Assembly (NCBI RefSeq): GCF_003590775.1
Contig: NZ_QYUM01000003.1
Span: forward strand, 1,366,501 to 1,430,500
Source: Sphingomonas cavernae
GTDB lineage: Bacteria > Pseudomonadota > Alphaproteobacteria > Sphingomonadales > Sphingomonadaceae
Length of the DNA: 64,000 bases
Direction: 5' to 3'
Part shown: piece by piece, positions 51,758 to 59,559 of the stretch
How positions within the stretch are numbered: position 1 is the stretch's first letter
How the letters are laid out: each line of letters starts with the position of its first letter
Translations under genes and position numbers: made by a program
The notes under the pieces: generated by a model
The model's input: only the letters and a program-made list of their open reading frames with translations
Told to the model about the DNA's origin: nothing
The model's database searches: none

Positions 51758-53257
51758 TCATGCCATGGTCGGAATGACGAAGCTCTGGTCGAGCACGGCG
51801 CCGCCGCTCGGCCAGCGCTGCGTCACGGTCTTGGTCCGCGTGTAGAAGCGGATACCGTCCATGCCGTACTGGTTGAGGTCGCCGAAGCCCGAGCGCTTCC
51901 AGCCGCCGAAGCTGTGGTACGCGACGGGCACCGGGATCGGCACGTTGATGCCGACCATGCCAACTTCGACGCTGCTCGCGAACTTGCGTGCAAAGTCGCC
52001 ATTGCGCGTGAACAGTGCGACGCCGTTCCCGTACTGGTGCTGCGTCGGATAAGAGACCGCTTCCTCGAAGGTCTTCGCCCGCAGGATCTGAAGCACCGGG
52101 CCGAAGATCTCTTCCTGATAGCTCCGCATCTCGGGCGTAACGCGATCAAGCAGCGTGGGCCCCATGAAATAGCCGTCTTCATAACCCTGAAGCGAAAGCC
52201 CCCGCCCGTCGACGACCAGCTCGGCCCCTTCGTCGACTGCCATCTGGATATAGTTCTCGACCCGCGCCTTGTGAGCGGCGCTCACGACGGGGCCGTAATG
52301 CGCGTCAGGGTCGGTCGGAACACCGACGCGAAGGTCGGCGATCGCCGCGACCAGCTTCTCGCGAAGCCGGCTTGCGGTCTCTTCGCCCACCGGCGTCACC
52401 ACGGGCAACGCCATGCAGCGCTCGCCCGCCGAGCCATAGGCCGCGCCGATAATGTCGGCCACCGCCTGGTCGAGGTCTGCGTCGGGCATCACGATCCCGT
52501 GATTCTTCGCGCCGCCCATGCACTGCATGCGCTTGCCGGCCCCGGCGCCGCGTTCATAGACATATTGCGCGATGTCGGACGACCCGACGAAGCTCACCGC
52601 CTTGATGTCCGGGTGATCGAGGATCGCGTCGACGACCACCTTGTCGCCGTGAATGACGTTGAGGATGCCCTTGGGCATACCCGCCTCGAGCGCCAGTTCG
52701 GCGAGGCGCACGGGCACCGAAGGGTCGCGCTCGGAAGGCTTGAGGATGAAGGCATTGCCGCACGCGATCGCCGGCGCGCACATCCACAAGGGGATCATTG
52801 CCGGAAAGTTGAACGGCGTGATGCCTGCCGCGATGCCGATCGGCTGACGCATCGAATAGACGTCGATGCCGGGCCCCGCGCCCTCGGTATATTCGCCCTT
52901 GAGCAGGTGCGGCACGCCGCACACGAACTCGACGACTTCGAGCCCGCGCTGGATGTCCCCCTTCGAATCCGCGATCACCTTGCCATGTTCGCGCGACAGC
53001 AGCGCCGCGAGTTCGTCCATATGGTGCTCGATCAGTTCCTTGAAGCGGAACATCACGCGGGCGCGGCGCTGCGGGTTGAGCGCGGCCCAGGCGGGCTGAG
53101 CCGCCTTCGCGTTGGCTACCGCGCGCTCGACGAGCGCGATGTCGCCCAACGACACCTGCGCCTGAACCTTGCCGAGCGCCGGATCGAAGACGTCGCCCAG
53201 TCGCTGAGGCGTGTCGGACAGCGCGGCGCCGTCGATGAAATGCTGGATCAATCGCAT
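51758..53257 (-). CDS. mmsA: Methylmalonate-semialdehyde dehydrogenase (CoA-acylating)
   Basis: The 499-residue CoA-dependent aldehyde dehydrogenase of valine/myo-inositol catabolism converts methylmalonate semialdehyde to propionyl-CoA with CO2 release, or malonate semialdehyde to acetyl-CoA. It has ITPFNFPAMIPLWMCAPAIA, FVGSSDIAQYVYERGA, MQCMGGAKNHGIVMPDAD, and YGSAGERCMALPV with the active-site Cys near residue 281. The GAKNH motif in place of ELGGK marks the MmsA branch. ATG at 53257 with AAGGAAGGA upstream. Divergent from a LysR gene. Confidence 0.95.
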   Translation of the reverse strand: MRLIQHFIDGAALSDTPQRLGDVFDPALGKVQAQVSLGDIALVERAVANAKAAQPAWAALNPQRRARVMFRFKELIEHHMDELAALLSREHGKVIADSKGDIQRGLEVVEFVCGVPHLLKGEYTEGAGPGIDVYSMRQPIGIAAGITPFNFPAMIPLWMCAPAIACGNAFILKPSERDPSVPVRLAELALEAGMPKGILNVIHGDKVVVDAILDHPDIKAVSFVGSSDIAQYVYERGAGAGKRMQCMGGAKNHGIVMPDADLDQAVADIIGAAYGSAGERCMALPVVTPVGEETASRLREKLVAAIADLRVGVPTDPDAHYGPVVSAAHKARVENYIQMAVDEGAELVVDGRGLSLQGYEDGYFMGPTLLDRVTPEMRSYQEEIFGPVLQILRAKTFEEAVSYPTQHQYGNGVALFTRNGDFARKFASSVEVGMVGINVPIPVPVAYHSFGGWKRSGFGDLNQYGMDGIRFYTRTKTVTQRWPSGGAVLDQSFVIPTMA

Positions 53258-53324
53258 GGGCAGAATCCTTCCTTGGTTTCCGCAGCCATAGCCTTCACAA
53301 TCTTGTTCATATATGGGGGTGTAA

Positions 53325-53344
53325 TGCGAAACTGCTGTGCGAAA
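53325..53344. promoter_or_regulatory. Direct repeat in the mmsA-LysR gap
   Basis: TGCGAAA occurs twice, at 53325-53331 and 53338-53344, 13 bp start to start, in the 93-bp gap between the divergent mmsA and LysR starts. Its position just before the LysR GTG suggests an autoregulatory site, but LysR sites are usually dyads, so this is tentative. Confidence 0.35.
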
Positions 53345-53350
53345 ATGTAA

Positions 53351-54232
53351 GTGCCGGATTGGGATGATCTCCGCCTGTTCCTGTCGGTCGTGCGCTGCGG
53401 GAGCTTTGTGGCGAGCGGACGACAGCTCGCCTTGAACCACGCCACGCTTGCGAGGCGGCTGTCCGCGCTGGAGCAGTCGCTGGGCACCCGTCTTTTCGAT
53501 CGCTCGCCGCGCGGCGTGCAGCCGACACGGGCTGGACTCGAACTGCTCGGGCATGCCGAGCGCATCGAAGCCGAAGTGCTGGCGGTCGGCCGCAGCCTTG
53601 CGGGTCAGGAGCAGCAATTGTCGGGTAGCGTGCGCCTCGCGACTCCCGAGGCATTCGGAACCTTCTTCGTTGCGCCGCGCGTGCATCTGTTCGCCGCCGA
53701 CCATCCGCGCATCGAACTCGAACTTGTGCCGGAGTCGCGAACGGTGAACCTTTCGAAGCGCGAAGCCGACATCGCTATCGGTCTGCACAGGCCCGATCAG
53801 GGCCGGCTCCGTGCGGCGCGATTGGTCGACTATCGCATCGGACTTTATGCCTCGCAGGACTTTCTCGACCGGACCGGCCCGGTCGAGAGTATGGCAGATC
53901 TGCGTGACCGGCCATTCATCTCGTATATCGAGGAAATGATCGATCTGCCCGAGCTGCGTTATCTCGATGAATCGCTGGCCGGACGGTGCGTCTTCCGCTC
54001 GAGTTCCGTGGCCGCGCAGATGGGGGCCGTGGTTTCCGGTTTAGGCTTCGGACTGCTGCACTGTTTTGCAGTCACGCCGGAGATGCGGCTTGTTCGCGTA
54101 TTGCCCGGAGATGTCGAAGTGATCCGCAGCTATTGGCTCATCTATCACGCAGATCTGGCGCGATCGCCGCGCCTGCGTGCAGTTGCCGATTTCCTGACGC
54201 GAGAGGTGCGGTCGCGCGCTGCGCAATTCTGA
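53351..54232 (+). CDS. LysR family transcriptional regulator
   Basis: The 293-residue protein starts with PDWDDLRLFLSVVRCGSF, NHATLARRLSALEQSLGTRLFDRSPRGVQPTRAG-type winged helix in residues 1-64, then a substrate-binding domain. The GTG at 53351 fits the usual first residues of this subgroup. It is divergent from mmsA, the classic arrangement for a LysR regulator and its target. It probably activates mmsA in response to a semialdehyde or its precursor (inference). Confidence 0.92.
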   Translation: MPDWDDLRLFLSVVRCGSFVASGRQLALNHATLARRLSALEQSLGTRLFDRSPRGVQPTRAGLELLGHAERIEAEVLAVGRSLAGQEQQLSGSVRLATPEAFGTFFVAPRVHLFAADHPRIELELVPESRTVNLSKREADIAIGLHRPDQGRLRAARLVDYRIGLYASQDFLDRTGPVESMADLRDRPFISYIEEMIDLPELRYLDESLAGRCVFRSSSVAAQMGAVVSGLGFGLLHCFAVTPEMRLVRVLPGDVEVIRSYWLIYHADLARSPRLRAVADFLTREVRSRAAQF

Positions 54233-54313
54233 TCACCGCAGAAGCGAGGAGCTATCGAATGTGTATATACGTAGCTGTGGACGGGCTGCGTTTGAAAGTC
54301 TGAGGAAAGCAGG

Positions 54314-55348
54314 ATGTCGGATTCGGTTCGGGTGGCGTTGGTTGGCTATGGTCTGGCGGGTAAAATCTTTCACGCTCCGCTGATCACGTCGACCGAAGGG
54401 ATGACGTTGACCACCGTTGTATCCAGTGACCCGGACAAGGTGCACGCAGATCTTCCGGGCGTTCAGGTGACGGGTGATTTGGGAACTGCGCTGGAAAGCC
54501 ACGCCATCGACCTTGTGGTCCTTGCTACGCCTGACGCGCTTCATGCAGAACAAGCGCTTTCAGCACTGGACGCGGGCAAGCATGTCGTCGTCGACAAGCC
54601 GTTCGCACCAAGTCTTGCAGAGGCGCGCCTCGTTGCCGAGCGAGCGGCTGACCGCGGCCTTACGCTGGCGATATTCCACAACCGGCGTTGGGACGGCGAC
54701 TTCCTGACGGTCAGGCGTCTTGTCGAGGAAGGTGCCCTCGGCGAAATCATGCTGTTCGAAAGCCACTTCGATCGGTTTCGCCCCGAGGTGACCGATCGGT
54801 GGAAGGACAAGCGCGCCGGAGGAGTCTGGCAGGATCTTGGTCCACATCTCGTCGATCAGGCGCTGCGGCTTTTTGGCATGCCAGAGGCTCTGTTTGCGGA
54901 CATAGGCACCCAAAGGTCCAGCGCTTTGGTGCCCGATTATGCGCATGTCGTCCTCAGATATGGCGCTCGGCGCGTCATCTTGCAGGCATCTCAAATGACG
55001 CATGCCAATGGCTTGCGCTTCGCTGTCCATGGAACCCGGGGCAGCTATATCAAATATGGAACCGACCCGCAGGAGGGTCAGTCCAAGGCGGGTCTGAAGC
55101 CCGCGTCGCCTGTCTGGGGTATCGACGATCAGCCAGGATTACTGACGCGCCTTGCCCCGGATGGCCGAGCGCATGAAATCATCGTCGAAAGCGAGCGCGG
55201 CAATTATGCGGCTTTTTATGAAGCACTGCGTGATGCGATCCTGGACGGGAAACCGAATCCGGTTCCGCCTCAACAAGCGCTGGACGTGATGACTGTCATT
55301 GAAGCCGGACGCATCAGTGCCGACGAGCGGCGCGAGGTCCGTTTGTAG
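54314..55348 (+). CDS. Gfo/Idh/MocA family oxidoreductase
   Basis: The 344-residue protein has an N-terminal Rossmann loop VALVGYGLAGKIFHAPLI at residues 7-24, LVVLATPDALHAEQALSALDAGKHVVVDKPFAPS with the conserved EKP-type lysine, and FHNRRWDGDFLTV. The C-terminal domain has GGVWQDLGPHLVDQALRLFG, where the Asp-x3-His positions the catalytic residues. It resembles the YdgJ/scyllo-inositol dehydrogenase-like branch. AGGAAAGCAGG precedes the ATG. It lies between the mmsA region and the tRNA gene. Confidence 0.92.
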   Translation: MSDSVRVALVGYGLAGKIFHAPLITSTEGMTLTTVVSSDPDKVHADLPGVQVTGDLGTALESHAIDLVVLATPDALHAEQALSALDAGKHVVVDKPFAPSLAEARLVAERAADRGLTLAIFHNRRWDGDFLTVRRLVEEGALGEIMLFESHFDRFRPEVTDRWKDKRAGGVWQDLGPHLVDQALRLFGMPEALFADIGTQRSSALVPDYAHVVLRYGARRVILQASQMTHANGLRFAVHGTRGSYIKYGTDPQEGQSKAGLKPASPVWGIDDQPGLLTRLAPDGRAHEIIVESERGNYAAFYEALRDAILDGKPNPVPPQQALDVMTVIEAGRISADERREVRL

Positions 55349-55466
55349 CCCATGGCGGCTGACGCGGATGCATTGATGGCAACAGACCGCGACCATGCGA
55401 ATGCGGATGACGCTTTGGACAAGCTCCGCTTTCGTCAGAACTATATTCGTTTCTGAGAATTTGGAG

Positions 55467-55541
55467 TGGCTCCCCGAGTTGGATTCGAACCAACGACCAA
55501 GTGATTAACAGTCACCTACTCTACCGCTGAGCTATCGGGGA
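55467..55541 (-). tRNA. tRNA-Asn (anticodon GUU)
   Basis: On the minus strand the 75-nt sequence begins TCCCCGATAGCTCAGCGG and ends with CTCGGGGAGCCA; the acceptor arms TCCCCGA and TCGGGGA pair fully, the CCA is encoded, and the T-arm holds GGTTCGAATCC. The anticodon loop is CTGTTAA, giving GUU for asparagine. The gene separates the catabolic genes on the left from core genes on the right. Confidence 0.97.
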
Positions 55542-55558
55542 ACACTACGCGAGGCGCG

Positions 55559-55588
55559 CCTATAGCAGTGGGATTCGCGACTTGGCAA
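55559..55588 (-). promoter_or_regulatory. Probable tRNA-Asn promoter
   Basis: On the minus strand TTGCCA (55583-55588) and CTATAG (55560-55565) are separated by 17 bp, about 20 bp upstream of the mature tRNA. The boxes fit a housekeeping sigma-70 promoter. A run CAAAAAATTG just before it follows the nadK stop. Confidence 0.5.
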
Positions 55589-55615
55589 GCGCTCTCAATG
55601 ACAATTTTTTGTGGT

Positions 55616-56392
55616 TTAGATGACGAACTGCTCCATCGCGATCCGGTCGTCCAGCGCGTGATCGGGATCGAACATCATGGTCAGCGTGCACGAGGGATCG
55701 ATGCCGATCTCGACACGCGCGACATCGCGGACTTCGCGCTGGTCGGCGACCGCGCTCACCGGTCGTTTGGCGGGGTCGAGCACCTTGAGCGTGAAGCGCG
55801 ACTTTTCGGGCAGGATCGCGCCGCGCCAGCGCCGGGGACGAAAGGGGCTGATAGGCGTGAGCGCGACCATCGCAGAGCCCAGCGGCAGGATCGGCCCCTG
55901 TGCCGAAAAGTTATAGGCCGTCGACCCCGCGGGCGTCGCGACAAGCACGCCGTCGCAAACCAGTTCGGGCAGCACGACGTGCTTGTTGACCATCACTTCG
56001 ATCTTGGCCGTCTGGCGCGTCTCGCGCAGCAATGAGACCTCGTTGATCGCGGGGAGCGAGAATCGTTCGCCGTCGATCGTCTCGGCATCCATGCGCAACG
56101 GCGTGACCGCGAAAGCCCTGGTGCGCGAAATCCGGTCTTCGAGCAGGTCGGGACGCCATTCGTTCATCAGGAAGCCCACGGTGCCCAGGTTCATCCCGAA
56201 TACAGGCACAATCCGCCGTCGTTCGAGCATCGCGTGGAGCGTCTGGAGCATGAATCCGTCGCCGCCCAGCACCACGATCATGTCGGCGCGCTCGGGCTCG
56301 ACCCAGTGGTACATTTCGCGCAACTGCGCTGCGGCTTCCTGTGCGGCCGGGGTGGGGGAAGCGATCAGCCCCCGCGTCGGTTCGGGGTTCAT
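55616..56392 (-). CDS. nadK: NAD kinase
   Basis: The 258-residue enzyme phosphorylates NAD to NADP. It has IVVLGGDGFMLQTLH with the GGDG catalytic loop at residues 43-46, FGMNLGTVGFL, LPAINEVSL with the NE pair, and DGVLVATPAGSTAYNFSAQGP-type core. The length is typical of the compact alphaproteobacterial form. Its start overlaps the moaA stop by 4 nt (ATGA), so it is translated with moaA. Confidence 0.96.
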   Translation of the reverse strand: MNPEPTRGLIASPTPAAQEAAAQLREMYHWVEPERADMIVVLGGDGFMLQTLHAMLERRRIVPVFGMNLGTVGFLMNEWRPDLLEDRISRTRAFAVTPLRMDAETIDGERFSLPAINEVSLLRETRQTAKIEVMVNKHVVLPELVCDGVLVATPAGSTAYNFSAQGPILPLGSAMVALTPISPFRPRRWRGAILPEKSRFTLKVLDPAKRPVSAVADQREVRDVARVEIGIDPSCTLTMMFDPDHALDDRIAMEQFVI

Positions 56393-57408
56393 CCGCCGGT
56401 TACGCTCATGTGCCGCTCCACGGCGGGCGCGGCGTCGCGTCGGTCGATATGGAAATCGTGCCGCGCGGGCTTCAACCGCAGGGCCTCGTCAATCAGCGGG
56501 TCGACCGCGGCAAGCCCACCTTCGCGCAGCGCAGTCTTGAGGTCGACCCGGTCGTCATGGCCCAGGCACATATAGAGCCGTCCCGATACGGTGAGCCTGA
56601 TCCGGTTGCAGCCATCGCAGAAATTCCGCGTCAACGGCGAGATGAGGCCCAGGCGCACACCCAGTTCCTCGACCTGCGAATATCGCGCGGGGCCGCCCGT
56701 ACTGAAGTCGAGCGGGCGCAGCGTGAAGTGTTCGTTCAATCGTTCCTGCACGCGCGTCAGCGGCAGGAAACGGTCGACACGGTCTTCGTCGATCACCCCC
56801 AGAGGCATCGTCTCGATCAGGCTGAGATCGAAACCCTCATCGCCACACCAGCGCAGCATCGGTTCGATCTCGTCTTCGTTGAAATCCTTCAGCGCCACCA
56901 TGTTGATCTTGATCGCCAGACCAGCAGCCTTGGCGGCCTTCAGCCCTGTGAACACCTTTTCAACATCGCCGAAGCGCGTGATGTAGCGGAACCGCTCGGG
57001 ATCGCGGCTGTCGAGGCTGACATTGATCCGGCGCACGCCCGCATCGAACAGCGGCGCGGCCATATCGTCGAGCCGCGTGCCATTGGTTGTGAGCGTCAGT
57101 TCGTCGAGCTCACCTGTGTCGATGTGGCGTCCGATCGACCGTGCCAGACCCTCAAGCCCACGGCGCACCAGCGGTTCGCCACCGGTAAGGCGGATCTTGC
57201 GGATGCCGCGTTCCACGAACCGATCCGCGAGCGCCGCCATCTCTTCGAGCGAGAGGATCGCCGCCCGGGGCATGAAGCTCATATGCTCGGCCATGCAATA
57301 TCGGCATCTCAGGTCGCAGCGATCCGTGACCGAAAGGCGCAGATAGGTGATACGACGGCCAAGGCCGTCGATCAGTGCCGGCTGGGCGGGGGCGCGCACG
57401 TTCTCCAT
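56389..57408 (-). CDS. moaA: GTP 3',8-cyclase MoaA
   Basis: The 339-residue radical-SAM enzyme makes the first step of molybdenum-cofactor synthesis. The N-terminal cluster CDLRCRYC has C31, C35, C38 and the C-terminal cluster is FCDGCNRIRLTVSGRLYMC near residues 262-280 (CxxC-x13-C). GGEPLVRRGL, LTTNGTRLDD and a C-terminal Gly-Gly (VTGG), needed for activity in known MoaA, are present. Overlaps nadK downstream. Confidence 0.97.
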   Translation of the reverse strand: MENVRAPAQPALIDGLGRRITYLRLSVTDRCDLRCRYCMAEHMSFMPRAAILSLEEMAALADRFVERGIRKIRLTGGEPLVRRGLEGLARSIGRHIDTGELDELTLTTNGTRLDDMAAPLFDAGVRRINVSLDSRDPERFRYITRFGDVEKVFTGLKAAKAAGLAIKINMVALKDFNEDEIEPMLRWCGDEGFDLSLIETMPLGVIDEDRVDRFLPLTRVQERLNEHFTLRPLDFSTGGPARYSQVEELGVRLGLISPLTRNFCDGCNRIRLTVSGRLYMCLGHDDRVDLKTALREGGLAAVDPLIDEALRLKPARHDFHIDRRDAAPAVERHMSVTGG

Positions 57409-57492
57409 ACGCTTTAGCTAGGCGCAGCAAAGCCGTCGAGCAAGACAAAGCCGTTTGCGCTCGTTAGCATGGGCCTCTGATAAGGGGGTAGA

Positions 57493-59547
57493 GTGGGCAC
57501 AGAGGGCGACGAAGAGCTGGGCGCGCGTCAGGGAGCGCCGCTGTTCATGCTTTCGTTTCGACAGCGTGATGAACTGGCGGCAGCGGCCGAGGCGGCGGGC
57601 TGGCGGACGATCGCTGCGCGGCGCGCCGAGGGCGTCGAGCGTCGCTTCATCGTGAGCGGGGCGGCCGTAGCGGTGGTCGACGCGCGTGGTGCGCTCGATG
57701 AAGGCCTGGCCGCCGTAAAGGCGCTGGCCGATCCCGTGGAGGTCAATGCCGGCGCGCTGCTCGTTTTGCTGTCACGCAACGATGTGGCGGCGCTCGATAC
57801 CGTGTTCGCGGCGGGAGCGACGCACTATCTCGCCAGCCCCTTCGGCGACGCCGAGTTTGCGCAGGCACTCCGATTCGCTGAACGCCTCGCGGACAGGCTG
57901 GCAGGTGGCGCGCAGACGGGTGAGCGCGGACGCCTTGGTCTGGATGACATGCTGGGGTGGCACTACCATCCCGCTGGCGGCCTCAGGATCGGGGCGCCGC
58001 TTCGCGAGCGGCTGGCATTGCCCGCCGAAAGCCCTGTGTCGCTTGCGCGCTTTTACCGCCTGCTCGGCGTCGAGGGGCGTGAGGCCGCGCGCGGCGCTGC
58101 CCGTCGGCTGCGCGCGGGCTCACGCGCAACGGCCTTTGCGCACGACATGCCGGAGCCAAGCGGAGAGCGCGTCGCGCATCACCTGCATGTCGATCTTTCG
58201 GGCGTGGGTGTTTCGGGCAGCATCGAGACCCTCGACACGCTCGGTGAACTCGACGAGCGGCCCGAGCGCGGCAATCGCGATTCGCTGACGGGGTTGCGCG
58301 ATGGCGTCGCGACGCGTCGCTGGATCGAGGCGCGCCTCAAAACGGGCGGACCGGTGACGCTGCTGCTGCTGTCGATCAGCCGGTTCGACATGATCAACGC
58401 GGCCTTCGGACGCGCGACAGGCGACGCGCTGTTGCGATCGGTCGCGAGACGGATCGAGGCGCTGGCGATCGCCGCGGCGGGGCGAAGGGTTTTTGTCGCG
58501 CGCATGGCGGGCGCCGAGTTCGCCGTCGGGCTCGATCACGAGATAAACGAAGAAAAGGCGCGCTTTCTGGCCGAGGAGCTGTCGCGCTCGATCGCGCGCC
58601 CCTTTATCTCGGGTGCGCAAATGGTGCCGCTCGCCTGCCGGATCGGCATGGCGATCTCGGGCGCGGGCGAGGACGACGCCACCATTCTGCTTCGTCGCGC
58701 CAGCGCGGCACTCGCCGAGGCGCAGGCCACCGAATCGGGCGCGGTGCATGTGATCAGCGGCGCCGATCCCGGCGACGTCGCGCTGCACGGTCGGCTTCAG
58801 ATAGACCTTCGCCGCGCGCTCAATCATGGTGAGGTGGATATCGTCTTCCAGCCCCAGGTGTCGGTGACGACGGGCGCGATCGTCGGTGTCGAGGCACTTG
58901 CGCGCTGGAACCATCCCGATCTGGGTGAACTGGGCGCGGTCACGCTGTTCGCCGCTGCCGAACGGTCGGACTATGTCGCGCAACTCTCCGAGCATGTGCA
59001 GCGCCGCGCGGTTACGATCGCGGCCGCGTGGCCCGAAGCGCTCGCCGAACTCAGGCTTTCGATCAACGTCACCGCCGCCGACATTGCCGCGCCGGGCTTT
59101 CGCGAACGCCTGCTCGCTATGGTCGATGACAGCGGCTTTCCGCGGGCGCGGCTCACCGTGGAGATCACCGAATCGGGGCTGATCCGCGACCTGGGCGACG
59201 CTGCGGCGCTGCTGGCAGACCTTCGCGAGGCGGGATGTCGTGTCGCAATCGACGATTTCGGAACGGGCTATTCGAGCCTTGCCTATCTCAAGGCGCTCCC
59301 GCTCGACTATCTCAAGATCGACAAGAAACTGGCCGAGGACATCACCGGATCGACACGCGACCGCATCGTCGTGCGCGGCGTGATCGAAATGGCGCGCTCG
59401 CTCGGCCTCGCGGTGATCGCCGAAGGCGTCGAGAGCGAGGAACAACTCGCGCTGCTCGCGCGCGAGGGATGCAACTATTATCAGGGCTATCTCTGCTCGG
59501 AGCCGATTGACAGCGAACGGCTGAACGAGCTGATCGCGCGGCCATAG
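57493..59547 (+). CDS. GGDEF(degenerate)-EAL protein, probable c-di-GMP phosphodiesterase
   Basis: The 684-residue protein has four parts: an N-terminal receiver-like domain (LLSRNDVAALDTVFAAGATHYLASPF at about residues 90-115) lacking the acidic pocket; a PAS-like middle; a GGDEF domain at about 260-410 whose signature is AGAEF, so cyclase activity is unlikely; and a C-terminal EAL domain at about 420-680. The EAL part keeps VEALARW, SINVTA, EITES, DDFGTGYSSL, LKIDKK, AEGVE and YYQGYL, so it should cleave c-di-GMP. No membrane segment is seen. GTG at 57493 behind AAGGGGG. Converges with mfd. Confidence 0.92.
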   Translation: MGTEGDEELGARQGAPLFMLSFRQRDELAAAAEAAGWRTIAARRAEGVERRFIVSGAAVAVVDARGALDEGLAAVKALADPVEVNAGALLVLLSRNDVAALDTVFAAGATHYLASPFGDAEFAQALRFAERLADRLAGGAQTGERGRLGLDDMLGWHYHPAGGLRIGAPLRERLALPAESPVSLARFYRLLGVEGREAARGAARRLRAGSRATAFAHDMPEPSGERVAHHLHVDLSGVGVSGSIETLDTLGELDERPERGNRDSLTGLRDGVATRRWIEARLKTGGPVTLLLLSISRFDMINAAFGRATGDALLRSVARRIEALAIAAAGRRVFVARMAGAEFAVGLDHEINEEKARFLAEELSRSIARPFISGAQMVPLACRIGMAISGAGEDDATILLRRASAALAEAQATESGAVHVISGADPGDVALHGRLQIDLRRALNHGEVDIVFQPQVSVTTGAIVGVEALARWNHPDLGELGAVTLFAAAERSDYVAQLSEHVQRRAVTIAAAWPEALAELRLSINVTAADIAAPGFRERLLAMVDDSGFPRARLTVEITESGLIRDLGDAAALLADLREAGCRVAIDDFGTGYSSLAYLKALPLDYLKIDKKLAEDITGSTRDRIVVRGVIEMARSLGLAVIAEGVESEEQLALLAREGCNYYQGYLCSEPIDSERLNELIARP

Positions 59548-59559
59548 CGCAACACAACG

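Noticed and set aside
55467-55541. Attachment-site duplication of the tRNA-Asn 3' end within the window
   Set aside because: I could not find a second copy of the tRNA end in the catabolic region, nor an integrase gene.
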